Source of the DNA: Mycoplasmopsis agassizii
GTDB lineage: Bacteria > Bacillota_I > Bacilli_A > Mycoplasmatales > Metamycoplasmataceae
DNA length: 64,000 bases
Assembly: GCF_002272945.1 (NCBI RefSeq)
Contig: NZ_NQMN01000001.1
Coordinates: forward strand, 1-64,000
Direction of reading: 5' to 3'
Below the pieces are notes generated by a model. It had not been told where the DNA came from and did not search any database. It saw only the letters and a program-made list of their open reading frames with translations. Positions 1 through 11,053 of this stretch are shown one piece after another. Both the position numbers and the translations under genes were made by a program. Each line of letters begins with the position of its first letter. Positions within the stretch are counted from its first letter, which is position 1.

Positions 1-180
1 AAAGATCTTTATTCAAAGGTAGAAAATCTTGAAGTTCAAGTTAAAGAAGTAAAGGAACAAAACAAAGACCTTTATTCAAAGGTAGAAAATCTAGAAGTTC
101 AAAATGAAGGTTTAAAAAAACAAAACGAAGAAATTGTTGAACAATTAAAAGAAATTTTAGAATTAATTAAGAAAAAATAA
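1..180 (+). CDS. C-terminal end of coiled-coil repeat protein (partial, 5' end outside window)
   Basis: Only the last 59 codons are in the window. The peptide is built from a 21-residue heptad-type unit containing LEVQVKEVKEQN, encoded by 63-base repeats, and ends in a Lys-rich tail (EILELIKKK). This predicts a long parallel coiled coil. It is almost identical in DNA, including the downstream terminator, to the end of the gene at 41690-42472 on the other strand. That gene suggests the missing N-terminus is a short globular domain followed by a Pro-rich linker. Function is unknown. The continuous frame and the matching paralogue make the gene call firm. Confidence 0.85.
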   Translation, partial: KDLYSKVENLEVQVKEVKEQNKDLYSKVENLEVQNEGLKKQNEEIVEQLKEILELIKKK

Positions 181-186
181 TTAAGG

Positions 187-220
187 ATACTCAAATCAAA
201 ATTATTTGAGTATTTTTTTA
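187..220 (+). terminator. Rho-independent terminator of the coiled-coil gene
   Basis: The arms ATACTCAAAT (187-196) and ATTTGAGTAT (203-212) pair perfectly and are followed by a T run. A near-identical hairpin follows the paralogue near 41657-41683. The rest of 221-506 is AT-rich with no gene or structure I can support. Confidence 0.85.
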
Positions 221-506
221 TTTTAAAAATTATTGCAAAATAGGTTAAAACTAGATCTATTTTTACTACTATATATCAATATAACAAAAGATTTATTGTG
301 AGAAGTTCTTAACACTAATCAAATTAATGTTGCAAATTAAAAAACAAAATATTATGATTAATTAGATTAATTCGGCAATTATGTTTAGTTAAAAACACTT
401 AATAGTAAAAAATAATAACTACATAATTGTAAACAAATGTATGAATATATTGTCTAAAGAAGCTTAAAATGCATATAAATAAAATATAAATTGAATTTAA
501 TTAGGT

Positions 507-512
507 TATAAT
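507..512 (+). promoter_or_regulatory. -10 box TATAAT for a leaderless gene
   Basis: A perfect TATAAT ends 6 bases before the ATG at 519. Transcription should start at or within a few bases of the start codon, so the mRNA would lack a ribosome binding site. No GGAG-like sequence lies between box and ATG. Confidence 0.65.
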
Positions 513-518
513 TTCACC

Positions 519-707
519 ATGAACGAAAATGATGAAGAACTAGAAAAAACTCTGGCATCTGTTAGAGAGTTAGAAAAAATTATGGAAACGCATGATGTAA
601 AACTTGTGGAAACGACCATAAGAAATTATAGATGAAATACTGTTGAATATAAAATTAACGCCACATGACAAACAGATAAAACAAAAAAAGATCCTAAAGA
701 TTCATAG
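519..707 (+). CDS. Small hypothetical protein (62 aa), ETHD-motif family
   Basis: The 62-codon frame contains two UGA Trp codons. It has a charged N-terminal helix (DEELEKTLASVRELEKIM), then ETHD, then two predicted beta strands (TIRNYRWNTVEYKINATW), and a Lys/Asp tail. The pattern of helix, E-x-H and two strands resembles the N-termini of the proteins at 876 and 41690-42472, so I read it as a minimal member of that local family. No signal peptide or membrane segment is present. It has its own promoter immediately upstream and its own terminator downstream, so it is a single-gene unit. Function is unknown. Confidence 0.6.
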
Positions 708-724
708 TATTTTCTGAACTAATT

Positions 725-752
725 AAAGTAGCAATTTTTTTGCTACTTTTTT
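725..752 (+). terminator. Rho-independent terminator
   Basis: AAAGTAGCAA (725-734) pairs with TTGCTACTTT (740-749), followed by T residues. It closes the gene at 519-707. Confidence 0.85.
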
Positions 753-863
753 AATTTGTATTTAATTTTTAATAAAAAAATTGTTTGCAAAAATGTAAAA
801 GCATTTCAAAATAGATTAGTAATTTTAGTGTATTTTCATAATAAAAAATATTCTTAAATAAGT

Positions 864-869
864 TATAAT
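864..869 (+). promoter_or_regulatory. -10 box TATAAT for a leaderless gene
   Basis: TATAAT ends 6 bases before the ATG at 876, the same spacing and almost the same flanking bases (GTTATAATT) as the promoter of the gene at 519. Confidence 0.65.
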
Positions 870-875
870 TCAACT

Positions 876-1298
876 ATGAAATTTGTTCCAAAAAATACAT
901 CAATATGAGACAATACCGACCATAAATACGTTAAAAATAGACTGCAAGATTTTGTTAAAGAACATCATTTAGAAGTAGAAGAAATTCTTACAACTCAATC
1001 AAGTACTGGTGAAATCACTTACGTAATTAATGCTGTAGCAATACCTATTTACAAACACAAAAGAGAAAAAACAAACTTTCCTGTTGTTGTACTTAGATTA
1101 GATGAATTAATTGAAGATTATGAAATTACATTTGCAAGAGAGTATTTAAAAACAGATATTCGAACTGGAAAAGTCACTTTCAATATTAGTGCTTCAGGTG
1201 TACCTAAAATGGAAGATGATGAAAATGAAGAAAATAAAAATGATGATGAAAATTCAAATGAAGAAGATGCAAATAAGAAAGAAAAAAATAGTTGTTAA
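876..1298 (+). CDS. Hypothetical protein (140 aa) with acidic Asn/Glu-rich tail
   Basis: A 140-residue soluble protein. The segment VKEHHLEVEEILTTQ, then STGEITYVINA, resembles LKETHDMEETI...KTGRAKLHF in the protein of 41690-42472, suggesting a shared helix-plus-hairpin domain. The last ~35 residues are dominated by Asp, Glu, Asn and Lys and are probably disordered. There is no signal peptide or lipobox. The gene stands alone between its own TATAAT box and a palindromic terminator. Function is not recognised; the family resemblance is by eye and modest. Confidence 0.7.
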
Positions 1299-1320
1299 TT
1301 AATTTCGTTTAAAAATATTA

Positions 1321-1347
1321 GCTAGCAAAATATTTTGCTAGTTTTTT
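1321..1347 (+). terminator. Rho-independent terminator
   Basis: CTAGCAAAATATTTTGCTAG forms a perfect 20-base palindrome followed by TTTTTT, directly after the gene at 876-1298. Confidence 0.8.
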
Positions 1348-1462
1348 AATTGTGTTAATTTGATTCACTTAATTAAATAGGTTTAGTTTAACCAAATTCC
1401 TAATTTTATTAAACTAAATTTGTTTAGAAATAGTTAAAAAAAGAAACCAAAAATTTTTAATT

Positions 1463-1498
1463 AAAAAAAATACGAAAAGCCCGTAAAACACGGCTTTT
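1463..1498 (-). terminator. Terminator of the ABC exporter operon
   Basis: On the minus strand AAAAGCC and GGCTTTT flank a short loop and are followed by CGTA and eight T residues. It lies 37 bases past the stop codon at 1535. Confidence 0.75.
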
Positions 1499-1534
1499 AG
1501 GCATATTTGGAAATAATTATTTTTTGTGTTTTTA

Positions 1535-3421
1535 TTATTCAAATGAGTCCATGTCTCTTTGATTTGAATAATACATTGAGTAGTAAAATCCTTTTTCTGC
1601 AAGTAACTGTTCATGGTTACCTTTTTCAAGAATTTCTCCATTTTTAAGAACAATAATTAAGTCAGCATGTTTGATTGTACTTAAACGGTGAGCAATAATG
1701 AAAGTTGTTTTTCCTTCTTGTAATTTCAACATTGCTTTTTGAATAATTGCTTCAGTTTCAGTATCAATACTTGAAGTTGCTTCATCTAAAATTAAGATCG
1801 AAGAATCTTTTAAAACAGCACGAGCAATTGCTAATAATTGTTTTTCACCTTGAGATAAATTCATGACATTTTCATCAAGTGGTGTTTGATAACCTTTTTC
1901 TAATTTCATAATCATGTTATGAGCATTTGCAATTTTAGCTGCTTCAATTACTTCTTCATCACTTGCTTCGGGACGAGCATAACGAATGTTTTCCATAATT
2001 GTTTCATTAAATAAAAAGGTATCTTGTAAAACAATTGAAACGTTATTACGCATTGATTTTTTAGTGATGTTTTGAATTGGAATATTATCAATTAAAATGT
2101 TACCATTTTCAACATCATAAAATTTAGTTAATAAATTTATGATGGTGGTTTTACCACTACCAGTTGGTCCTACGATTCCAACTGATTGACCTCTTTTAAC
2201 ATCAAAAGAAACATTCTTTAAAATTGGTTTATCAGGTAAATATGAGAAGTTTAAATTTCTAATTGAAACATCTCCTTTGATATCAATTAAATCAACTGTT
2301 TCTTTTTCATTATGTTCTGATTCTTGAATATGAACTTCATTAACACGGTCAGCACCAGCGACTGCATTTTGGAAGTTATTAAGGTTATTAAAGATCTGAA
2401 ATTGTGGACCTGCATAATTTCTATAAAATAAATTATAGGTTGCTAAAACAGCAAATGATTCAGGATTAGTAACGCCATTTGTTGTGGTAGAAATTACTCC
2501 ACCTCATTCTCGATTATTAATCATGAAGACAACAGGGATAACTAAAATAATTAAGTTTAATAAATCGTTAATAAATAAATTTCAACTGAAAACATAGTAA
2601 CCAATAATTTCAGCTTTACGATCAACTTTAATTTGGCGATTATTATTTTCACTAAAATCTTGATAAATTTTTTGAGTCGCATTAACTGCTTTAATACTTT
2701 TTAAAGATGAAAATGCTTCTTCAAAAAAGGCATTTAATTTACCAATTGATTGTTGGCGAGCAACAAAAGATTTTCTTGAAATCTTTAAAATAAAATAAAC
2801 GATCACAAAGATAATTGGTAAAAATCCTAAAATGGTAATTGCACTAATAATTGGTGAAAAGATGAACATGGCAATAGCCATAATTACTAACTGAGCCATG
2901 TCATTAACTATCCCCACAGCATTATCTGCAATAAAGTTAGTTACGTTATCAGTATCATTAGCAACACGTGAAATTAAATCACCACTAGCAGTTTGATCAT
3001 AGTAAAGTACTCTGATAACTTTTAGTTTCATAAAAACATCCTCACGCATTTTCTTACCAATTTTTGATGAGAAAGTACCTGCTAAAATATTTCTTGTTAA
3101 GTTGATAATAGCAACTGCTATATAACCAAAAGTAAAGACAACTAACATATAAATTAAGTAAGTTCCAAAATCACTGTTATAACCTGAATTAGCAATAATT
3201 GCTTCATTAATAACTCTAGTAATTTCACTTGATAAGAAAAATAAACCAATGATTAAGGCGGCATTTCCTAAAACGGTGGCAAGAGCAAAAAAGATAATTA
3301 AAATACTTAATTTTTTAAATTCACGAAAGTATCTTCAAATAAATTTAATTCCTGCTTTTGAAAAAGATTTACGATTTTTCTTAAATCTTTTTGCATCAGC
3401 TTTGATATTTTTACTAGTCAT
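1535..3421 (-). CDS. ABC exporter half-transporter, catalytic-site subunit
   Basis: A 628-residue ABC half-transporter: an N-terminal six-helix type-1 exporter domain, then a nucleotide-binding domain. Walker B is LILDEATSS with the catalytic glutamate at E547, and the switch histidine is present (H578 in AHRLST). The signature is LSQGEKQ instead of LSGGQ. Its partner at 3423-5234 has a degenerate Walker B but a canonical signature, so the two should form a heterodimer with one working and one degenerate ATP site, as in TM287/288 or BmrCD exporters. The frame contains UGA Trp codons. It starts 1 base after the partner's stop codon, so the two are co-translated. The substrate (drug, lipid or peptide) cannot be told from sequence. 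Confidence 0.92.
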
Positions 3422-3422
3422 T

Positions 3423-5234
3423 TTATGCTCCTTCCTGAATCAATTTTAACTGGCGATTAACTTCGGTATCACCTAGTTGAATGCGAGCAATGTTTTGATA
3501 TTGACTACTATTTACTAACAACTGTTTATGAGTACCTACAGCTGAAATTTCACCATTATTTAGTAAAACTATTTTGTCCATGTTTTCAACACTGTTGATT
3601 CTTTGAGCAATAACTATTAAAGTTGTATTTAGTTTTTTCTTCATTGCATCTTGAACTTTTTGTTCAGTGATCTTATCAAGTGCAGAAGTTGAATCATCAA
3701 AAATTGTAATTTTGGCTTTTTGTGCAACAGCACGAGAAATTGCTAGTCGTTGTTTTTGTCCACCTGAAAAGTTAGTTCCACGCTGTTCAACTCTTGAATC
3801 AAGTTTATCTTCTAACTTGTCAACAAACTCTTTTGCTTGAGCAATTTCTAGAGCGTTTCAAATTTCATTATCAAGTTCTTTTTGCTTGCGCTTATCATCA
3901 CGGATTTGATCAAAACGTGAAATTAAACTGACATTGTCTCTAATTTTTCCTGAAATAATTTCAGGTTTTTGAAAAGCAATTGCAACATTTGAACTAAGAG
4001 ATTCACGTTTGATATCGGCAATATCAACGTTATCGATTTCAACTTTTCCTTCTTTAACATCGTATGCTCTAATTAAAATATTTGCTAAAGTTGATTTACC
4101 TGAACCAGTCGGACCAATGATTCCGACACTTTCATTTTCTTTAACTTCTAAATTAATATTTTTTAAAACATATTCAGCATCTTCAAAATATTTGAAATTT
4201 AAATTTGAAATTTTAACACTGCCGTGTTTAATTAAATATCCATCATTTTTTCAAACTTGTTGAGATTTATAATGTAAAACTTCAGCAATTCTATCAACAC
4301 TTTTTGCAGACCGAATAACTGAGTTAATGGTGTTCATAATTAAGAAAACCCCAATTGAAGCTCTAAAAACAATTAAAGTAAAGGGAATAATTGTTGCAAT
4401 AATATCTAATCTAGTTGCTGCAGTAGCACCATCGACATTTGAAGTAAAACCTCCAACTATATAAATAACAATAACTGCTAAATTAATCAGACCAAAAGCA
4501 ATTGGCTGAATAATTGCAAAAATTCATGACATTCTTTTGGCATTGTAAGCAATTTCAATGTTATGAGCATCAAAACGGTGCTCCAATTTATCGTATAAAT
4601 TGTAACTTTTAATAACTCTAACCCCTAAGATGTTTTCTCTTAAGATTGATTGTGCTTTATCTAAATTAGCTAATCGATTAGCATTATATTTTTTTGATTT
4701 TAATGCAGGAATAATAAAAACAACTGCAAAGATAGGTAAAAAGATTGCTAGAATAATTGTCATTTCTGGGTTTAATAAAACTCCAGCAACAACTGAACCA
4801 ATAATGTACATTGTTCCACGGCTAATAAAAACAACTGATTGCAAGAATGAATCTTGAAAAATTTTCAAATCATTTGTTGCTCTGGCTGTTAAAGAAGCCA
4901 CGCTAAAATAATCTAGATCGTTACTTGAAAGCGAAAGCGTTTTCTTAAAATAAAGATCCCTTAAATACTTAGCAAAAGCTGTTGAAGCTAAAATTGCAAA
5001 AGTATTAGCAATCACTGATGAAATTAATCCTGCAAACGAAACTGCAAAAGAAATTCCGATTGCATTTGTATCAATTCTTAATTGAGAAGCACTTTCAGTC
5101 TGTGTCCCTGCAATAATTTGCCTAAGCAATTCTGCTTGATACAAGGTTAAAGCGACCTGTATGCCTAAAAACACTATTGAAATAAGTGTAAAATATAAAC
5201 GGTTACCCCGTAAATATTTAAAAATATTCTTCAT
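3423..5234 (-). CDS. ABC exporter half-transporter, degenerate-site subunit
   Basis: A 603-residue fused membrane and ATPase half-transporter beginning MKNIFKYLRGNRLYF, with GGAG 9 bases before the start. The NBD has Walker A GPTGSGKST (about residues 373-381), a canonical FSGGQKQRL signature, and Walker B IFDDSTSALD. Here the catalytic Glu is replaced by Asp (D514) and the switch His by Gln (Q544 in AQRINSV). These two substitutions are the hallmark of the non-catalytic half of heterodimeric exporters. It is the first gene of a two-gene operon with 1535-3421. An efflux role is inferred from the family. Confidence 0.92.
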
Positions 5235-5315
5235 ATATCTAAAATCTCCTTAAATAAATTCAATTTTTGAATATATTTTCTTAATAATTCAAAATAATTC
5301 TAAGCATATACGGAT

Positions 5316-5345
5316 TTTTTATTAATGAAAACTCATTAATAAAAA
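5316..5345. repeat. Inverted repeat in the divergent intergenic region
   Basis: TTTTTATTAATGA (5316-5328) and TCATTAATAAAAA (5333-5345) are perfect 13-base arms around AAAC. It lies in the 367-base gap between the divergent exporter and ATPase operons. It could be a regulatory hairpin or operator; the position does not suit a terminator for either operon. The rest of 5235-5601 is AT-rich with no gene seen. Confidence 0.6.
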
Positions 5346-5601
5346 GATTCAGTTGATTTGTTCTTGATTTTTTGAACAAAGTTTGAAAGTATTTTGACTT
5401 ATCTATTCTTAATATGACTATTTTTTGAAAATATTTTAATAGTTTAGCATTTTAAATTGAAAATAAATAAAAAAAACTAATATTTAAAAATTGTTCGTTT
5501 ATCGCCACATTTAACATAATATTTTAATTAAGACACCTCAAAATTTGCTCTAACCAATAAATTTTTGAAAATCTTATCCATCTAAATCACGAAAGGCATA
5601 A

Positions 5602-7167
5602 ATGAAATCAAAATCAAAAAAAACAAGCAAATTTGAAAAATTCGATTTTAAATCTTCATTAATCAGACTGATTCCACGAACTAAGTTTGAACTGAGTACT
5701 AAACTTATTAAATATAGTTTAGTAATCTTATTTTTCATTTTTACACTTGTTACCTTGTTTGAACTTTCAAATATTTTTTTCAATGCCGAGACAATCGGTA
5801 TTACAAATATTTTAAAAAGTACAAATGATGTGGTTCAATACCAAAATATTTCTTACATTGTCAGATCAACAACTCTCACAATCGCATTCTTAACCCTAAT
5901 TCTATCCAACTATCAAAGCGTTGACAAGTTCAATAAAAAACTTTACCAAGTTTGACTTTGAAGCATGAGCAATTTAATCGCTGCCATAGCAATTATGTTC
6001 GTTTTTTTCTTTTATAAAGAAATCTCTATCTATGTTTCGTTCTCACTGAGTTTTTTCTTGCTTGTCAATTTATTTTGAAGTTTTTTACACTTCATGATAG
6101 TTGAAAGAAAGTATTTACAAGCTAGTCCAGTTAACAAAAATAAATTAATCATGATTTATATAAGTTATGCTGCTAAACTAATTTCTTTAATTATTTTCTA
6201 TGTTTTATTTTCACGACTAATTTGAGGAAGTAACGTAGGAGAAAATGTTTTTTCAAATAATGCAATCATTACATTCTTTGATGAACTGTTTATTTATATA
6301 AGCGAATGATATAACGTTATCTATGTCTTATTAATAGTAACTGGATTATTTATTTTATTAATTGCAGTTAACTTACACAATATCTTTTATTTTAAAGAAT
6401 CAAGTTTAATAAATAATTATTGAAAATTCTTATTAGTATTTTCAGCAACTGCATCACTAGCAATGTTTATTTGATTCTCAACTTTAGCCTTTGGAAACTT
6501 TCCAACAGTTGTCGCTATCTTTGCAAATATAGAGCAAGAATATTCTGTTTTATATTTAGCCCTTGCAATCGATTTTATTATTTTATTATTTTTTGTAATG
6601 GTCAAAATATTAAGAATCAAAATTTTTGAAGGAAATATTTACGGCAACATTTTTATGCAGTTTATGATCTTCATAATCTGAACAGTAGCCTTAATTATTA
6701 CTTCATTAAATAGAAATTTTGATGATGAAAATTACAAAGTTTTCTGATTAGGAATGACAACTAATTTATTAATTATTTTAATTAATTTTATTGATTTTAG
6801 AAAAGCAAAAATAGTTGATAAAAGAAATTATTTTGCACTTGCTTCACAAATGATTTTATTATTCATAGTTGCTTCAGTTATGGGTTATAGAATTTACTTA
6901 AGAAACCGAAATAACTACATTGATACTGACAGTGATTTCATAAGCTTACTTGTTAAATTTGAAATTGCATTATCTGTTTTATCAACTGTAATCATCTTAA
7001 TTTTATTTGCTAACTATAGTCAATTAGCTTCAAAAATTGCAATTAGAATTGACCGTAAAATTGCTAAAGAAGAAAAAGTTTTAAATAAAAATAAAACTAG
7101 ATTTAAAAGCAAAAATAAAGCAAGTGAAAAACAAATTATCAATGCTCCAAAAAGCAGAATTAAATAA
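5602..7167 (+). CDS. F1-like X0 ATPase cluster: polytopic membrane protein
   Basis: A 521-residue protein with a basic N-terminus (MKSKSKKTSKF) followed by about ten to twelve hydrophobic helices and a strongly basic C-terminal tail (KEEKVLNKNKTRFKSKNK). It is the first gene of the seven-gene F1-like X0 operon described in mycoplasmas (MSC_0618-0624 type, from memory) and takes the place of the membrane sector. It has no similarity that I can see to F0 a or c subunits; in particular no c-type hairpin with a buried carboxylate is evident. The next gene begins 9 bases later. A role as membrane anchor or transport partner of the ATPase is inferred from position. Confidence 0.8.
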
Positions 7168-7176
7168 GGATTGAAA

Positions 7177-7689
7177 ATGAATTTAAAAAACAGAAACCAA
7201 AAAATCAAAGATGTAAATTTTAAGGAAATTAAAATTAATACTAAATATGATGAACTAGTTATCCTAGATAATTTTGTCTCATTTAATCAATTATTAGGAA
7301 CATCATTATTGATCACAAATATCTCTGATGAAAGTGATATAGTTAAAAATTTAAATGAAAAAATTAATGAAGCAATTTTTAAAAACAAGGACATCGTTTT
7401 TGAAAAGTTTGTAATTTCTTGATCAAGAAATTTACGCTTTAGTTTTAATAAATTATTTCCTACTTTAGATACTAAAGAATCAAGTAATTCAGAATCATTT
7501 AGTATGAAATCTTCAAGTAATAGTAACCTAGATAAACTATTAAAAATTATTAATTTACAAATCCAAAAGTACCTATTTACCGAAGAAAGATACATAGAAG
7601 TGATAAAAGGAATAATTGTCTTTTTATCTCCTGACACCAAAAGTTTAAAAATTGTTTTCGATAGAAATATTGTTAACTTGGAGGCCTAA
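7177..7689 (+). CDS. F1-like X0 ATPase cluster: small hypothetical subunit (170 aa)
   Basis: A 170-residue soluble protein starting MNLKNRNQKIKDVNFKE. I chose the ATG at 7177 because AAGGA lies 6 bases before it; a TTG at 7171 is too close to that site. The sequence is a mix of strands and helices with no membrane span. Its stop codon overlaps the next start (TAATG), so it is translationally coupled to the gamma-like gene, which suggests a stoichiometric part of the same complex. It is one of the unassigned members of the seven-gene X0 cluster. It could be a stalk or adaptor subunit, but nothing in the sequence proves it. Confidence 0.7.
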
Positions 7690-8576
7690 TGGATTTAAAA
7701 AAACATGTACAAAGATTAAAGAATTTTGATCAAGTACAAAAAATTGTATCGCTTAATCGTAACCTATCTTTAATTGAAATTAATTCACTACAAAAAAGAA
7801 TTAGAAGTTCATTAAGTAATTCAGTTTTTGCAAAAATTATTATTCAAAAATTACATGATTTAAGAAATGTAAATTCAATTTATTTTTCAGAAGATAAAGA
7901 CTTACTTTTTAATAACAAGAAACCAAGAAAAACTTTATGAATTTATTTAACTAACGTTCAAAAATATACTAAATCATTTTATGAAAGAACAGATAAGGTA
8001 CTTGAAAAAAATCATGATGTTCATGATTCATATATTTCATTAGGAATTGAATCTAGAGAAAAAATTCAATCATTAAATTACAAATTAATTGCTTCATATG
8101 ATGACTTTAATTCAAAAGATCTTTCAATTGAATTAAGTGAATTAATTCGTATTCAAATTGAAGAAGAAAAATTTGATGAAGTCAAAATGATAGTTAGTTC
8201 AAATAAATTAAAAGACTATACAGCACAACTTTATCCAATTAATAATTTTTATTTTAAATATCCAAAATCACAAATTGATTCACTACGTTCAAAAAATATT
8301 AATTTTGAGAAATTCCAAATTCTTCCTAACATAGATGAGTTCTTTAATTCAATTTTAAATTTTTATTTTCAAAGTACATTAGAAGCATTAATTGCTGAAG
8401 CATCTTTTATTAATTACAAAAATAAATTAATTGAAGAAAATAAACAACTTAAAAAAATTGATGACGAAATCTTAAAAACAAAAATCAAAATCAACAAAGA
8501 AAAACGTGAATTAGAAATTGAAGAAATAGTTATGATTACTCAAAATAATAAAAAGGAATTCCAACGTGCAAAATAG
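7689..8576 (+). CDS. F1-like ATPase gamma-like subunit
   Basis: A 295-residue protein with the layout of F1 gamma. The N-terminal helix (KKHVQRLKNFDQVQKIVSL) corresponds to the RIRSVKNTQKITKAM helix of true gamma. The C-terminal helix (INKEKRELEIEEIVMITQ) lines up with the signature NKARQAAITQEISEIV. The middle is less conserved. In the complex it should be the rotor shaft inside the alpha/beta-like ring encoded at 11054-14247. The start overlaps the previous stop as TAATG. The assignment rests on terminal-helix pattern and gene context, and is good but not certain without a profile search. Confidence 0.75.
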
Positions 8577-9042
8577 TTTAAGTCAGTCAAGTGTTTATAA
8601 TCTTGAGTTAAAAATTCATAGTAATAAATCTAAATTTTTGAAACTAAGAAGACTTGAATATTATTCAGAAATTGAACAAAAATGATTAGTAATTAAAAAA
8701 AATACAATTGCTAAATCAGATCTTTTATTCTTGAAATTAACCTTATTGAATAATGATGATGTTTATATATTTTTTGAAAAAAGTTTAATCATGAAAGAAG
8801 AATACAACATCACTGTTTTACTTAATGAAGAAGTTATCTATTGAAAACAAGATACTAATTATTGTTCAAATGCAAAAGTTTTAACTGAATTAAAAGAATT
8901 AGAAAATCAGTTATTACAATATTCTGCTTATCAAGATGAAGGTTTCAAACTTAAAGATAAGTTAGAAATTAGAAAGTTTAAAATTAAAAAGCAAAAACTT
9001 TCTTACATTAAAAAATACTGTCTCGTAGAAAGGAATCTATAA
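8566..9042 (+). CDS. F1-like X0 ATPase cluster: small subunit, possible epsilon-like (158 aa)
   Basis: Starts with GTG at 8566, preceded by AAAGGAATT, and overlaps the end of the gamma-like gene by 11 bases. The first ~100 residues look strand-rich (VYNLELKIHSNK, WLVIKK, VYIFFEKS, NITVLLNEEVIYW). The last ~55 are helical and basic (LTELKELENQLL, KLEIRKFKIKKQKL). A beta-domain followed by two helices, directly after gamma, is the arrangement of the F1 epsilon subunit, so epsilon-like is a reasonable inference. No diagnostic motif was recognised. The stop overlaps the next gene as TAATG. Confidence 0.6.
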
Positions 9043-11051
9043 TGAGAAAAAAATCTAAATGAAAATATTTAGCTCTCGCTAGTGTAGTTCCTTTTGTTGT
9101 TTTACCATTTGTTTCTTCGGCAGTTGGTGGAGGCAATACAGGAGGTTCTGGAACTGGTACAGGCACAGGCACTGGTGATGGAACAACAGGAAAACCTGTA
9201 GAGAAAAAACCTATTAATGCACGTGAGTTAAACCAAAACAAACAATTTATCGGAAATGAAATTCCTAAAGCAATTGATGATATTGTTACAAGAGCAATTC
9301 AAGCAATTGATAGCGAAATTGCAACTTTAAAAGCGGATACTGAAATTGATGAAATTGAAAAAATTACTCGTTCATTTTACATTTCAAAAGTTAAAGAGTT
9401 TTTAAATAATAATTTAGACAAGATTAAAGCAAATCCTCAAAACTACGGTTTCATGTTAATTTATCCAAATGTTTTTGCAGATGGTTTAAGACTTAATTCA
9501 AACACGCTAACATATGGAAATCGAACCTTACAAGGATTTTCAACAGGTCAAGGTCCTGCAAGTAACTACTCAAGCATTATTCCTGCAAGTGATATTAAGT
9601 TTGATTTAGCACTTGAAAATACCCTAAATTTAGAAGATTTTCAAAAGTTATGAACTGAGTATAAAGGTGAACTTGATAAAGGAAGTAACTCATTTTTATT
9701 AAATAATGAAGATCGCCCTACAATTGGTAAAGAACTTACTTTTGAAACCACCACAATTGATGGTAAAACTGTCATTGTACCAAATGAGCCTAAAGGTGTT
9801 GAAGGTGTTTCAACATGAGATGAATATATCATTTCAAAAATTAAAACAAGATTTTTTGATTTTGATTTAGAGCAAAACTTAAAACAAAATACACCAGAAA
9901 ATCCACCTGTAATTGTCATACCACCTGTAAATATCTTTATTCCAGGAGAAACCGCAATCGATGTACCAGTTGATCTAGAAATTATTGATGTTCCTAATTT
10001 AAGACCAATTGCTCGCCCTGAATTTGCTAACTTATCACCACAAGATTTTGTTAATCAATATACTTCAGCAAGTCAAGAGCAAAAGGCAGAAATGTTGTTC
10101 TTTAATAACCCCTTACAAGACCGCTTTAACTTAGCAGTTAATTCAATTGTGATGGATAAAGATTCTCAAGCAAATGCATCAGTTACTTTAAAAGATACAA
10201 TTGGTATAGATACAGCACGTGATTATCGAGAAACTGTTAAATATTTAAATTTAAAAGATAATTCACTTGCTATTTATGAATATGCTGCTACTAATTTTAT
10301 GAAAAATATTTTTGATAAAATTCGCAACATTTTCACCCTAGATGAAAAATTAAATTTTGGATCAGTAAGTGGTTATGATACTTACAATAACCGCGCAATT
10401 GTTGTTACCTATTATGGTTTAACAAAAATCTATTTTAGTGTTAAATTCACAAATTTTTCTGAAGCATTAGTTAATGAATATGCACAAAAAGAATACACTG
10501 CATTTAACTTTGCACAGTTTAAAAATCGCTTAGAAAGCCACTTCTTAAGCTATTTAAAAAATTCTAAAATAGATACTAAAAGTTTAATAAGTTATATGTC
10601 AGATATTGTCGCTTCAAAAGTTGCAATTTTAGAAAGTGAATACAAAAAGAATGTTACTTCAGTTCAGGAATTACTTGCTACCTTAGATATTAAGGAAGCA
10701 GACATTAACCAGTTATTTGCTTACTTAAAAGAGCAAGCAGTTGCAGTTAAAAACTTAGGTTGAAATACTAGTGCTAATGCAAGTTATTTATTAGATGAAT
10801 TATTAAGATTATCAATCAATATCAATGACTATTCAGCACCCTTGCAAATTCTTTATGATGCAGCAGTTTATAAAAAAACACCGCCTGAAACATTACAAAA
10901 AGCAATTACTGATTTAAAAAGCAAAGAAACTGAAATTTCACAAACAAATAATAATGCAGTCTACACCTTTGCAGGTGTATCTGCAGGAGTGGTTGCCTTA
11001 ATTGCAATCAGTATCTTATTAAAAATTAAATTCTTCAAGAGAAAAGGATAA
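9042..11051 (+). CDS. F1-like X0 ATPase cluster: surface-anchored protein with N-terminal signal and C-terminal membrane helix
   Basis: A 669-residue protein with a signal sequence (about residues 8-27), then a low-complexity Gly/Thr linker (GGSGTGTGTGTGDGTTG), a large extracellular domain rich in helices, and a C-terminal transmembrane helix (AGVSAGVVALIAISILL) ending in the basic stop KIKFFKRKG. This is a type I membrane topology with about 600 residues outside the cell. Its place inside the ATPase operon and next to the MIB-MIP genes makes it the candidate link between the cytoplasmic motor and surface immunoglobulin handling. That role is inferred; no enzymatic motif was seen. It overlaps its upstream neighbour and ends 2 bases before the alpha-like gene. 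Confidence 0.75.
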
Positions 11052-11053
11052 AG

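Noticed and set aside
7171-7176. TTG at 7171 as the start of the 170-residue protein
   Set aside because: AAGGA ends directly before it, leaving no spacing; the ATG at 7177 is 6 bases away.
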